Assembly: GCA_965658765.1 (NCBI GenBank)
Contig: CBFHTO010000003.1
Coordinates: forward strand, 23,914 to 87,913
Direction of reading: 5' to 3'
Length of the DNA stretch: 64,000 nt
Source of the DNA: Glaciecola sp965658765
GTDB taxonomy: Bacteria; Pseudomonadota; Gammaproteobacteria; Enterobacterales; Alteromonadaceae
The notes beneath the pieces are model-generated. The model saw nothing but the letters and a program-made list of their open reading frames with translations, was not told the origin of the DNA and did no database searches. How positions within the stretch are numbered: position 1 is the stretch's first letter; each line of letters opens with the position of its first letter. A program made the position numbers and the translations under genes. This document shows positions 43,233-52,189 of this stretch, piece by piece.

Positions 43233-44375
43233 TTAGATAACAATCAACTCACCTTGGAGCGCACCGGCTTGACGAAGCGCTTCTAAAATAGCCATAAGGT
43301 CTCCGGGTGCTGCACCAATTTGGTTGACTGCTCTTACTAATTCATCAAGCGTCACACCGGGTTCAAATTTGAACATCCTGCTGTCATCTAATTGCACATC
43401 TACAATAGACTGTTCTACCGCTGCAGTTTGTCCGTTTGCTAAGGCATTAGGCTGAACAATTTGAGGGTCTTCAGTGATAGTGACTGTCAAACCTCCGTGT
43501 GTGATTGCGGCCGGCAATAAACGAACATCTTGCCCGATCACGATCGTGCCAGTTCTACTGTTGATCACGACTCTTGCAGGTGCCGTGGCGGGAACAAATT
43601 CAAAATTCTCTATCGTCGCCAAAAAAGCCACACGCTGACTCACATCTCTAGGAGCCGATACTCTGACAGAGGCAGCGTCGATTGGAGCCGCTGGCGCATA
43701 GCCCATTTCAGGATTGGCGCCAAGGCGCTCATTTATCTTATCTGCTAAGGCCTGCGCGGTTGAAAAATCTGGGTTGTTCAAATTGAGCGTTAAATAATCG
43801 TGTTGCATTAACCCACTTGGCACAGTCCTTTCTACCAATGCCCCGTTGGCAATCGTTCCTACTGTCGGGGTATTACTTACAATTCTTGAACCATCGTTGC
43901 CTTGTGCACCAAAGCCAGACACGACTAATGAACCTTGAGCAACGGCATATACTTCGCCGTCTAGCCCTCTTAAAAATGTACGCAATAAAGTACCGCCTTG
44001 CAGGCTACTAGCCTCACCAATCGACGATACGGTCACGTCAATGGTCTGACCTGGTTTTGCGAAAGCCGGCAGTTCAGCGTGAATTGCAACCGCGGCGACA
44101 TTTTTGATCTTTGGTTTAACATTACTGTCTAAGGAGATACCAAAGTTACTCAGCATAGTTCGAAAGGACTGCTCAGTGAACGGTGAGGTTTCTCCAGTAC
44201 CAGGTAGACCAACCACTAATCCGTAGCCAACTAACTGGTTAGAGCGAACGCCTTGTACACTAGCTAAATCTTTGATTCGTTGTTGCGCCGTTACAGCTTG
44301 GCACATTACTAAGCCGATTAATAAAACGAAGGCTTTTACGCATTTAATGCGAATATTTCTAGCTTGAGAGCACAT
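43233..44375 (-). CDS. flgI: Flagellar P-ring protein FlgI
   Basis: 380 residues from the ATG at 44375, which overlaps the flgH stop as TAATG and has GGTGG upstream. A longer frame from TTG 44417 is less likely. The signal peptide (MCSQARNIRIKCVKAFVLLIGLV...) ends before QQRIKDLASVQGVRSNQLVGYG, the classic mature start. FlgI forms the peptidoglycan bushing. Confidence 0.95.
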   Translation of the reverse strand: MCSQARNIRIKCVKAFVLLIGLVMCQAVTAQQRIKDLASVQGVRSNQLVGYGLVVGLPGTGETSPFTEQSFRTMLSNFGISLDSNVKPKIKNVAAVAIHAELPAFAKPGQTIDVTVSSIGEASSLQGGTLLRTFLRGLDGEVYAVAQGSLVVSGFGAQGNDGSRIVSNTPTVGTIANGALVERTVPSGLMQHDYLTLNLNNPDFSTAQALADKINERLGANPEMGYAPAAPIDAASVRVSAPRDVSQRVAFLATIENFEFVPATAPARVVINSRTGTIVIGQDVRLLPAAITHGGLTVTITEDPQIVQPNALANGQTAAVEQSIVDVQLDDSRMFKFEPGVTLDELVRAVNQIGAAPGDLMAILEALRQAGALQGELIVI

Positions 44376-45184
44376 TATAAAGGCCACCATGTTGAAGAAA
44401 AGAACTGGGTCAACCAACCTTTTTCTTGGGCTCGAGCAAAACTGCCCGTGCCACTGTATTGAATTCTTGCATTCGCAATCTTGTTAGACTCGATTTCATT
44501 ACTTGGAGCTATATCCGCTGGGCGGATCACCCCTGTTAAGCGGATGTATTCATCACCATTATTCAGAGTCAGCCACTTTTCTCCGCGGATGATCAAGTTG
44601 TTATTCGGCAAAACCTCAACCACAGTTACAGAAATGTTGCCTTGTAAACTGTTGCTTTGGCTCGCTTGCGCGTCGCCAGTAAAATCATTAGAAGAATCAA
44701 CTCCTAATTGTATTGCTTCGTTTCCAATCCTGATTGGATTTCCACCTAAGCCTAGGGTAGGTTGGAGATCCACGTTACTCTCTTTAGAAGTTGAGGTGCC
44801 TGCGCTTTTTGTTGCATTCGTGTTTTCGCGTAAAGTTACCGTAATAATGTCACCGACTCGACGGGCTTTAACGTCAGAATACAAGCTATTTGCCATCGCT
44901 GTAGAAAACAAACTGCCGTTTTCAGCAATTTGTTCCTTTTTCAAAACCGGCATGCTTGGCGCATAAAACGGGTCGTTTGCGTTCACTTTCTCAGCAGAAG
45001 TTGACTGACATCCTGAAAGTAAGCTAACCGACAGCAAAGAGACAAATAAACTTGCATATGCACGGCGACTGCCTCGCCCCCTCACAACAGAAGCGATGAG
45101 ACCACAACGAGCAAAAGTACCTTTGCCTATAACTACCTGCTGAATCTTAGCCATTACCGCAAAATATCGCTTTTTTTGATTCAT
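44375..45184 (-). CDS. flgH: Flagellar L-ring lipoprotein FlgH
   Basis: About 269 residues from ATG 45184 (GAGG nine bases upstream). The lipobox LLSGC lies at residues 55-59, unusually far in. The segment RGRGSRRAYASLFVSLLSVSLLSGC is by itself a normal lipoprotein signal, and a GTG at 45085 would give 236 residues, close to the family's 232, though without a clear ribosome site. The true start is open. FlgH forms the outer-membrane ring. Confidence 0.93.
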   Translation of the reverse strand: MNQKKRYFAVMAKIQQVVIGKGTFARCGLIASVVRGRGSRRAYASLFVSLLSVSLLSGCQSTSAEKVNANDPFYAPSMPVLKKEQIAENGSLFSTAMANSLYSDVKARRVGDIITVTLRENTNATKSAGTSTSKESNVDLQPTLGLGGNPIRIGNEAIQLGVDSSNDFTGDAQASQSNSLQGNISVTVVEVLPNNNLIIRGEKWLTLNNGDEYIRLTGVIRPADIAPSNEIESNKIANARIQYSGTGSFARAQEKGWLTQFFSSTWWPL

Positions 45185-45229
45185 AAACTTCTGCCTCATC
45201 AAAATATCGTTTACTTAGCTAACGATGTC

Positions 45230-46018
45230 TTATAGTTGCTGTATTACTTGACCAAGCATTTGGTCAACTGAGGAAATGACTTTAGAGTTCATTTCATACA
45301 AACGCTGGCTCTCTATTAAATTCACCAATTCTTCTGTGACGTTTACATTAGACGTTTCAAGCGTACCTTGAGCTACCGTACCAAGACCTTCTAGGCCAGG
45401 CACACCTTGTACAGGCGCACCGGATACAGCAGTTTCAACGTATAAGTTTTGTCCAATTGGTTGAAGACCCGCTGGATTGATGAAATCAGAAATATTAATT
45501 TGGCCCAATACTTGTGGCTCAGCTTGCCCTCTTAACTGAGCAGACACTTCACCGTCTTGAGATATCGTGACTTGCTGCGCATCTGGTGGCAAAGTAATAA
45601 CGGGTTGCAACACAAAGCCCGCGCCTGGAGTAACCATCTGACCCTGATCATTCAGAGTGAATTGACCGTTTCGAGTATATGATGTGCTGCCATCTGGCAT
45701 TTGGATCTCAAAGAAACCACGTCCTTGGATAGACATATCGAGCGCATTTTCGGTTGTTAACAAATTGCCTTGTGTATGGGTTTTTTGAGTGGCCACAACT
45801 TTCGAACCAGCACCCAACATTAAACCAGATGGTAGTTCTGTATCAGCTGAAGAACGTCCACCGGGTTGATTAATGTTTTGGTATAACAAATCTTCAAAAA
45901 TTGCGCGGTCTTTTTTAAAGCCCACGGTGCTGGCATTAGCAAGATTGTTTGAAACCACAGATACATCAGTTTGTGCTGCGTCTAATCCTGTTTTACTTAT
46001 CCAAAGAGCTGGATGCAT
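45230..46018 (-). CDS. flgG: Distal rod protein FlgG
   Basis: 262 residues, the usual length. N-terminal MHPALWISKTGLDAAQTDVSVVSNNLANASTVGFKKDRAIFEDLLYQ, C-terminal GTLETSNVNVTEELVNLIESQRLYEMNSKVISSVDQML, both canonical. It forms the distal rod through the P and L rings. It lies 42 bases after flgF. Confidence 0.97.
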   Translation of the reverse strand: MHPALWISKTGLDAAQTDVSVVSNNLANASTVGFKKDRAIFEDLLYQNINQPGGRSSADTELPSGLMLGAGSKVVATQKTHTQGNLLTTENALDMSIQGRGFFEIQMPDGSTSYTRNGQFTLNDQGQMVTPGAGFVLQPVITLPPDAQQVTISQDGEVSAQLRGQAEPQVLGQINISDFINPAGLQPIGQNLYVETAVSGAPVQGVPGLEGLGTVAQGTLETSNVNVTEELVNLIESQRLYEMNSKVISSVDQMLGQVIQQL

Positions 46019-46060
46019 TTTTAAAACCCCCGCAAACCGTTTGTTTGCCTGTTAACTAAC

Positions 46061-46804
46061 TTAAATTATTCGAAGTAACATATTGCCGCGCATGGCAAGT
46101 GTGTCTGCCTTGCGCATCAGTTTTACCTGCATTTCATAATGCCGCTGTAAACTGATCATATTTACCATTTCATCTACCGCGTTGACGTTAGATCCCTCAA
46201 GCATTCCTGCTTTCACCCCGACCGTAATATCCTGTTCAGCCAATTCACCATTTTTTAAATCAAATAAGCCATCTTCACGACGCTTCATGTCTTGTACATT
46301 TGGGTTGACGAGCTTTAGTCGGCCGACTTCTTCGATCGCGTTTTCAGGCGCACCTTGCAGCCTGGCGGAAATTGTACCGTCGTTGGCAATGGTTAGATTA
46401 TTAACGGGAACAGGTAGGAAAATTGGCCCATTATCGCCAAGCACTAAATTCCCTTTTGGGTCGAGCAAAGCACCGTCTGCGCTCATCGTCAAACCACCAG
46501 CTCTGGTGTATGCTTCTTCGCCTAGTGGTGTTTGTACACTGAACCAACCCTCACCTTGGATCGCGAGATCTAAGGGTCTGTCGGTAGTGATCATCGCGCC
46601 GCCTTCGTAATTATTACTTGGGCTCTCAGTCATACTAAATACGCGAGACGGCAAACCTTCGCCGTAGGCCGGCATTGCTCTTGCCTGTTCGAGCTGCGCT
46701 TTAAAACCATTGGTTTGAGCGTTTGCCAAGTTATTGGCGCGAACCCCAGTTGCCAGTAGGTCTTGCTTGGCTCCGCTTGCCGCGATATACAAAAACTTAT
46801 CCAT
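46061..46804 (-). CDS. flgF: Proximal rod protein FlgF
   Basis: 247 residues, with MDKFLYIAASGAKQDLLATGVRANNLANAQTNGFKAQ at the N-terminus and VDEMVNMISLQRHYEMQVKLMRKADTL at the C-terminus. It is first of flgF-G-H-I-J-K-L behind its own sigma-54 promoter candidate, after a 200-base gap from flgE. Confidence 0.96.
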   Translation of the reverse strand: MDKFLYIAASGAKQDLLATGVRANNLANAQTNGFKAQLEQARAMPAYGEGLPSRVFSMTESPSNNYEGGAMITTDRPLDLAIQGEGWFSVQTPLGEEAYTRAGGLTMSADGALLDPKGNLVLGDNGPIFLPVPVNNLTIANDGTISARLQGAPENAIEEVGRLKLVNPNVQDMKRREDGLFDLKNGELAEQDITVGVKAGMLEGSNVNAVDEMVNMISLQRHYEMQVKLMRKADTLAMRGNMLLRII

Positions 46805-46864
46805 AAAATTGCCTCATAACGAAGAACCAATCTTGACGATCAATTCATTACATATAAGGGTTTA

Positions 46865-46880
46865 AGCATTTATTATGCCA
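46865..46880 (-). promoter_or_regulatory. Candidate sigma-54 promoter of the flgF operon
   Basis: Minus-strand TGGCATAATAAATGCT: GG-N10-GC, TGGCA at -24, ATGCT at -12. Start near 46854, leader of about 50 bases. Confidence 0.75.
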
Positions 46881-46955
46881 GTATTAAAAACCTTGATTAT
46901 GGATGCTTTTTAAAAGGATGGAGCTGCTTTTTAGTATTATGCAGTTTTGATGGGT

Positions 46956-46981
46956 AAGAGGCCCAAATTTTTAGGCCTCTT
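46956..46981 (-). terminator. Hairpin terminator after flgE
   Basis: AAGAGGCC (46956-46963) and GGCCTCTT (46974-46981) form an 8-bp perfect stem with a 10-base loop, 24 bases past the flgE stop. No long T-run follows on the minus strand, so efficiency is uncertain. Confidence 0.55.
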
Positions 46982-47004
46982 TAAGGTGTTTACTACTTTA
47001 TCTG

Positions 47005-48390
47005 TTACCGAATGTTCAATATAGTCTGATTCAACTGGTTGTTAACTTCCAAGGCGCGTGAGTTAGCCTGGAAATTACGCTGAGCAATTATCATGTCAAT
47101 TAATTCAGTCGTCAAATTGACGTTTGCTTGCTCTAAGGCCGACGAATTTATGTCACCAAAGGTTCCTGTTGTTGCTTCGCCTGCTAAAGCCTCACCAGAA
47201 AGAATACTTTCTTTCCATTGTGTTGAGCTTTGTTGAGTAAGACCCTGTTCATTAGAGAATCTAGCAAGTGCAACCCTTACAATTGGTTCAGAAGTACCGT
47301 TTGAAAAAGTTGCTCTAACCAGTCCATCTGGTGATATATCGATTCCGGTCAATCGACCAACTGGTAAGCCATCTTGCTCAAGAGATGTAACTTCAAATGC
47401 AGACGCGAACTGAGTAGGCTCATTTGGTGATGCACCGCCTGGCTCGAGGTTAAAATCAACTTTAATTTGCTGAGTCGCGTCAGAACCATTGGCAAGAATT
47501 ACACCACCAAGCGCTTCTGTGGTGATCTTTGAATCTGGCTGTGGAAGACCATCAGCAGACTCGATTCCAACAAAGTCACCGCCATCACTGAATCTTATCT
47601 TTGCCGCCGTTACCGCGTTGCCAGAGTTTAAACCAATTGCGTTGGGGGCGGTTGCAGGATCTGCATCAGAACCATCAGAATTTGTCATATCAACAAGTTG
47701 GTCATCTACCGCAGTTGCCACATACCACTCGTTTACTGCTGCAGGGTCGTTATCTTTCAAAAAATAATACGTCATGATATGACTGTCACCCAAAGAATCA
47801 TAAACCGTCACAGACGTAGCCGCGTTATAGGTTAGAGGATCGGTCGGGTCAAACTTAGCAGGGTCTTTTGCCGCATCGCCAGCGGGAAGGTTAAACCTGA
47901 CATCAACTTCAGTTGTTTTCTGAGGTGAACCTGAAGAATCAGGGATTCGCACAGGCTCAGTTGTACTTAAGGCAACCGATGCAGATGTACCGTCAGGATT
48001 TACAGGGAACCCAAGCAAGTTATCACCGTTTGAATTTACCACAAAGTTATCTGAATCTAATTTGAACTGACCGGCTCTAGTGAATGAAAAATCGCGCGAA
48101 GTGATTTCTGGCACAGTGGCGAAGAATCCATTACCCGTTATCGCCAAATCTAAAGCATTATTAGTAAAGGACAAGGAGCCTTGTGAAAATTGCTGAGAGA
48201 CTTCTTGCGTTAAAACACCATCGCCAACCTTCGTTTTGCCAGATGCAAGCAAAGATGCTGCGTAAACATCGCCAAATTCAGCTCGTGATTCTTTAAAACC
48301 AACGGTATTGACGTTTGCGATATTATTAGCTGTTGTATCTAAGTCTTTTTGAGATGCTGATACGCCGCTTAGTGCAATATTAAATGACAT
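47005..48390 (-). CDS. flgE: Flagellar hook protein FlgE
   Basis: 461 residues. N-terminal MSFNIALSGVSASQKDLDTTANNIANVNTVGFKESRAEFGDVYA and C-terminal NSSALEQANVNLTTELIDMIIAQRNFQANSRALEVNNQLNQTIL frame variable outer domains. It builds the hook to a length set by FliK. It is last of flgB-C-D-E, 10 bases after flgD. Confidence 0.96.
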   Translation of the reverse strand: MSFNIALSGVSASQKDLDTTANNIANVNTVGFKESRAEFGDVYAASLLASGKTKVGDGVLTQEVSQQFSQGSLSFTNNALDLAITGNGFFATVPEITSRDFSFTRAGQFKLDSDNFVVNSNGDNLLGFPVNPDGTSASVALSTTEPVRIPDSSGSPQKTTEVDVRFNLPAGDAAKDPAKFDPTDPLTYNAATSVTVYDSLGDSHIMTYYFLKDNDPAAVNEWYVATAVDDQLVDMTNSDGSDADPATAPNAIGLNSGNAVTAAKIRFSDGGDFVGIESADGLPQPDSKITTEALGGVILANGSDATQQIKVDFNLEPGGASPNEPTQFASAFEVTSLEQDGLPVGRLTGIDISPDGLVRATFSNGTSEPIVRVALARFSNEQGLTQQSSTQWKESILSGEALAGEATTGTFGDINSSALEQANVNLTTELIDMIIAQRNFQANSRALEVNNQLNQTILNIR

Positions 48391-48400
48391 GGTTTAACTC

Positions 48401-49093
48401 CTATGAATTTCCGATTTGAATGACGTCGTCTAGTTTAATGCTGACATCACCATCTAAATTAAGTACGACCCCTGCGCCGGAACCCGATAAACTAACGCTA
48501 TCGACGTGACGATTGATAGCGGTTGGTAAAGCAGTTTCCTCACCAAATACGCTGCCCTGAACACCTACCACATAGTTTCCGGGTGGCACTAAATTGCCGT
48601 TGTTGTCTGTTCCGTCCCAGCTAAATTCGATGTTACCTGGCGCTTGAGTGCCGATATCCATCGTTCTTATGACTTCGCCGTTGGGATTTTGAATTGTAAT
48701 TTGTGTGTTTTGTGACGTTTGCTCGTTAATGATAACCCCACTCATACCTTCGCCTTGATTACCCATGTAGCCGATATTACCGGTTACAAGAACTGACTGT
48801 CCGATAAGGCTAGACGCTTGCAATGCCTGATTACTGGTCATAGACGAGGCAAAAGATTCAAACTTCTCATTTAATTGAGATATACCATCTGCCGTTGTAA
48901 AACTCGTCATCTGAGCAACTAATTGATCATTATCGACTGGTTTTGTTGGGTCTTGGTTAGCGAGTTGCTCGGTCAAAAGAGCAAAGAAGTCCTCTTGTTT
49001 TAGCGTCTGTTCAGTGCCATCTGACACTTTTACAGGTTCTTCTTTTTCCCAATATAAACCGGGATTTAAGCCATTTTGAGGTTGTAAATTCAT
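48401..49093 (-). CDS. flgD: Hook-cap protein FlgD
   Basis: 230 residues. N-terminal export/cap segment (LKQEDFFALLTEQLANQDPTKPVDNDQLVAQMTSFTTADGI) and a C-terminal FlgD Ig/Tudor-like domain (SWDGTDNNGNLVPPGNYVVGVQG). It acts as scaffold for hook assembly. It lies 28 bases after flgC. Confidence 0.95.
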   Translation of the reverse strand: MNLQPQNGLNPGLYWEKEEPVKVSDGTEQTLKQEDFFALLTEQLANQDPTKPVDNDQLVAQMTSFTTADGISQLNEKFESFASSMTSNQALQASSLIGQSVLVTGNIGYMGNQGEGMSGVIINEQTSQNTQITIQNPNGEVIRTMDIGTQAPGNIEFSWDGTDNNGNLVPPGNYVVGVQGSVFGEETALPTAINRHVDSVSLSGSGAGVVLNLDGDVSIKLDDVIQIGNS

Positions 49094-49121
49094 GTTGATA
49101 TCCTTTAAGCAATACGCTTAA

Positions 49122-49544
49122 TTATTGCCCACTACCTAATTGCATGACTCGTCTAAATATACGCTTTGTAGTATCAGCAACCTGTACATTAGTTTCGTAT
49201 GCCTTAGAAGCAGACAACATATCAGCCATCTCTTCTACAATGTTTACGTTTGGTTTATAGATGTAGCCGTTCTCATCTGCCATTGGATTGCCTGGTGCGT
49301 ATTCAACTTGCAGGGGTTTTTGACTTTCAACTACGCCAAGTACGTTTACGCCAACGCCTTTTGTTTGATCCTGTGATGCTTGATCCAAAGCTGCAGCAAA
49401 TACTGGATGGCGAGCCTTATAAGTCTCTCCGTAGCTGCTCGAAACAGTATTTGCATTTGCGATATTACTTGCCGTGGTATTTAAGCGGACAGTTTCTGCC
49501 GCCATACCTGTGCTCGAAATATCCATAATATTAAATAGGCTCAT
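49122..49544 (-). CDS. flgC: Proximal rod protein FlgC
   Basis: 140 residues: MSLFNIMDISSTGMAAETVRLNTTASNIANANTVSSSYGETYKARHPVF, C-terminal NIVEEMADMLSASKAYETNVQVADTTKRIFRR. Canonical length and motifs. It lies 2 bases after flgB. Confidence 0.96.
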   Translation of the reverse strand: MSLFNIMDISSTGMAAETVRLNTTASNIANANTVSSSYGETYKARHPVFAAALDQASQDQTKGVGVNVLGVVESQKPLQVEYAPGNPMADENGYIYKPNVNIVEEMADMLSASKAYETNVQVADTTKRIFRRVMQLGSGQ

Positions 49545-49546
49545 AT

Positions 49547-49945
49547 TTATTGACCTCCACTGCTAAGTGCTTTTTTCATACCCTTGAACTTTCCATTAAG
49601 CAGCATCAAACCTGCCTCATAGCGCATGCCTGTCTCTAGGAAGGCGTTACGTTCAACTTGGGCATCAACGGTGTTTCCGTCGCCTGTATCTGGTTGAGTG
49701 GGTATTCTGTACTCTAATTCTGCGCGCATTTGCGAACGCCCCTGCATGTGATTTTCGTGCGTTCTAAGCATGCCTGATTGACTGCCTTGAGCGGTTTGCA
49801 TGGCTTTTTGAAAGTCTATGTCCTGTGCCTTATATCCTGGTGTATTTGCATTTGCCAAATTGCCAGAAATAACTTCCATGCGCTGTGTTCTTACTTGAAG
49901 CGCTTGGTGGTGAACACCAACGAGACGGTCTAAATTAATTGCCAT
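49547..49945 (-). CDS. flgB: Proximal rod protein FlgB
   Basis: 132 residues: LVGVHHQALQVRTQRMEVISGNLANANTPGYKAQDIDFQKAMQ at the N-terminus. The first rod gene of flgB-C-D-E. The ATG has AAAGG upstream and a sigma-54 promoter about 110 bases away. Confidence 0.96.
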   Translation of the reverse strand: MAINLDRLVGVHHQALQVRTQRMEVISGNLANANTPGYKAQDIDFQKAMQTAQGSQSGMLRTHENHMQGRSQMRAELEYRIPTQPDTGDGNTVDAQVERNAFLETGMRYEAGLMLLNGKFKGMKKALSSGGQ

Positions 49946-50062
49946 AACACTAAATCCTTTATCTTCAGTAGTGTTTGTCCGCTTCTTGCTTAAGCTAAGA
50001 GGCAGACAAATATGATATGAGCATTACATGAGTGCTCAGTGATCGTGCCTTGCTGAAGATAA

Positions 50063-50078
50063 AGCAATAGCTATGCCA
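50063..50078 (-). promoter_or_regulatory. Sigma-54 promoter of the flgB operon
   Basis: Minus-strand TGGCATAGCTATTGCT: GG-N10-GC with TGGCA and TTGCT. Start near 50052, leader of about 107 bases. The 11 bases just after the -12 (50053-50063) are the exact complement of 49958-49968 near the flgB ribosome site. Confidence 0.82.
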
Positions 50079-50079
50079 A

Positions 50080-50115
50080 AAAATTAAAAAGGAGTCTTAA
50101 TGTAGTGTTTTAAGA
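50080..50115 (-). terminator. Possible weak terminator after cheR
   Basis: TCTTAA (50095-50100) pairs with TTAAGA (50110-50115); on the minus strand CCTTTTTAATTTTTT follows. The stem is short and all A/T apart from one pair, so confidence is low. Confidence 0.3.
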
Positions 50116-50140
50116 TTATTTACTTGTGAGGATTTGAGAG

Positions 50141-50968
50141 CTAAGCCTTTGAATAATAAAGACCGTCTTGCGTATTTTGCAGTTTAAATTGTTGTTCCGC
50201 ACCACTGATAGACTCAGCCGCACCTAAGAAAAGCGCTCCGCTTACTGGAAGACAAGCGGCAATTTTATTCAGTATTTGCAATTTTTGATTGCCGTCGAAA
50301 TAAATCAGAACGTTACGACAAAAAATAACGTCAAATTTCCCTAAGCGCGCGTAATCGTCTAATAAGTTAAGTTGTTTAAAGCTAATTAAGCGACGAATAC
50401 TTTGGTCGACTTGCATCTTATTTTCAGAGGCAGATTTAAAATACTTATCACGTAAATTACTTGGTAGTCCTCTGCTAAGTTGCAGTTGGTCAAACTGTCC
50501 TTCGCTTGCCTGAGCAATCATTTTAGAAGAGTAGTCGGTCGCTAATATCTCAATACCATAAGGCAAAGCGCTAGGATTTTTAGCTTTATATTCCATCGCT
50601 GTCATTGCAATAGAATAGGGTTCTTGACCACTGGCACACGCACAGCACCAAATCTTTAACTTACGCTTATGAGATGCCAATGCAGGAAACAAGGTATGAG
50701 AAAGGATTGAAAAAGGGTATTGGTCTCTGAACCAAAATGTTTCGTTGGTCGTCATTAATTCTAAAGCTTGAGTGGTCTTTGTTGCATCAGTCTGCTTTAC
50801 CACGTCTAACACAAAATGATCTAGCTGCTCGTAATTAAATTGATTTGCAAGCGTCGACAGTCGACTTTTGACCAAGTACTGGCGGTTATTTCCCAATACT
50901 ATTCCAAGTTTGGAATGCAAAAATGAAGCAAATTTTAAGTAAACGTCATTACTTAGTTCTTTATTCAT
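50141..50968 (-). CDS. cheR: Chemotaxis protein methyltransferase CheR
   Basis: 275 residues. N-terminal helical CheR domain, then a SAM-binding methyltransferase domain: LKIWCCACASGQEPYSIAMT (SAM loop), IEILATDYSS, FDVIFCRNVLIYFD. It methylates glutamates of chemoreceptors for adaptation. It is downstream of cheV by about 150 bases, the usual Vibrio/Shewanella arrangement beside flgB. Confidence 0.96.
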   Translation of the reverse strand: MNKELSNDVYLKFASFLHSKLGIVLGNNRQYLVKSRLSTLANQFNYEQLDHFVLDVVKQTDATKTTQALELMTTNETFWFRDQYPFSILSHTLFPALASHKRKLKIWCCACASGQEPYSIAMTAMEYKAKNPSALPYGIEILATDYSSKMIAQASEGQFDQLQLSRGLPSNLRDKYFKSASENKMQVDQSIRRLISFKQLNLLDDYARLGKFDVIFCRNVLIYFDGNQKLQILNKIAACLPVSGALFLGAAESISGAEQQFKLQNTQDGLYYSKA

Positions 50969-51122
50969 CTAATGGCCACTTTATGTAGAGAAGCGTTTAA
51001 AAGAAGATGATGTATTCTCATTACGCTAATCGATTGAGATTGAGGCAATACCACATAAGCATAAAACCTAGAGCGGCTAAGCGGCTATCTATAAGATAAA
51101 GGTAATTCAATTGCCTAGAACC

Positions 51123-52055
51123 TCAGGGTTTTAAATCGGCCTGTAGCCACTTTTGAACAGCTGTCGCGAGCTCATCTGGATGAAACTTAGCAATAAAGTC
51201 ATCTGCACCGACCTTCTCCACCATTGCTTGGTTGAATACTCCACTTAAGGAAGTATGCAATACAACCTGAAGACGATGCAGTTCTGGTGTGTTCTTTATC
51301 TCGGCAGTGAGGGTGTAACCATCCATCACAGGCATCTCGATGTCTGACACGATCACACCTACTTTATCCGTTACGTCCCCAGTCTCTGCAGCAATTTCTT
51401 TAAGACGATTTAAGGCTTCGAGGCCGTTTTTGGCCATTTCAATTTCGAGTCCAAGTGTTGACAAGGCTTTTTTGACTTGGTTTCTTGCTACAGACGAATC
51501 ATCCGCAATGAATATGATTTTTTCTTGATTATTACCAACGTTTACATTGTCGGCGATTTCATCACTAACTCTAGTATCAAGGGGCGATATTTCGTTGAGA
51601 ATTTTTTCGACGTCAAGTATTTCTATTAGCTCGCCTTCTACTTCGGTTACTGCGGTTAGGTAACTCGCTTTGCCCGTACCATTTGGCGGCGGCATAATGG
51701 CATCCCAATTGGTATTGATAATACGCTCGACAGATCCCACTAGAAATCCCTGCACAGACCGATTATATTCGGCGATAATAATGAACGAAGTTTTTAAATC
51801 TTCAATTCGAGCTCCACCGGTAGCCATCGATAAATCAATTACCGATATAGTTTGTCCTCGCACATGGGCAACGCCTCTCACTAGGGCGTTTAATTTTGGG
51901 ATAGAGGTAAGAGGCGGACACTGCAAAACCTCTCTTACCTTAAATACATTTATCCCAAAGCGCTGCTTTGAATTTAATCGAAATAAAAGCAGCTCTAAGC
52001 GGTTCTGGCCCACTAGCTGTGTCCGTTGATTGACCGAATCTAAAATACCTGACAT
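51123..52055 (-). CDS. cheV: Chemotaxis coupling protein CheV (CheW-receiver fusion)
   Basis: 310 residues. CheW-like domain (about 18-158) followed by a receiver domain with phospho-acceptor Asp238 (IVSDIEMPVMDGYT) and acidic pocket IADDSS (183-188). It couples receptors to CheA and buffers phosphorylation. It is divergent from flgA across a 134-base gap. Confidence 0.95.
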   Translation of the reverse strand: MSGILDSVNQRTQLVGQNRLELLLFRLNSKQRFGINVFKVREVLQCPPLTSIPKLNALVRGVAHVRGQTISVIDLSMATGGARIEDLKTSFIIIAEYNRSVQGFLVGSVERIINTNWDAIMPPPNGTGKASYLTAVTEVEGELIEILDVEKILNEISPLDTRVSDEIADNVNVGNNQEKIIFIADDSSVARNQVKKALSTLGLEIEMAKNGLEALNRLKEIAAETGDVTDKVGVIVSDIEMPVMDGYTLTAEIKNTPELHRLQVVLHTSLSGVFNQAMVEKVGADDFIAKFHPDELATAVQKWLQADLKP

Positions 52056-52072
52056 GCGAACCCCCGAGATTT

Positions 52073-52088
52073 AGGCATGATTGTTGCG
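52073..52088 (+). promoter_or_regulatory. Candidate sigma-54 promoter of flgA
   Basis: AGGCATGATTGTTGCG: GG-N10-GC, TTGC at -12, but A instead of T before GG. Start near 52099, leader of about 91 bases to flgA. Confidence 0.58.
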
Positions 52089-52109
52089 TTGTCCAAGCAT
52101 AACTTAATT

Positions 52110-52151
52110 TGCATCAATGCGTGCGCCAAAGATATGACGCGTATTGATGCA
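52110..52151 (+). other. Hairpin in the flgA leader
   Basis: TGCATCAAT at 52110-52118 pairs with ATTGATGCA at 52143-52151, extended by GCGT/ACGC with a two-base bulge. It would form in RNA started at the flgA promoter candidate, about 40 bases before the ATG. Confidence 0.5.
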
Positions 52152-52189
52152 TTTAACACCCATAGCAATACGTTAAAAAGGTTTGATTT

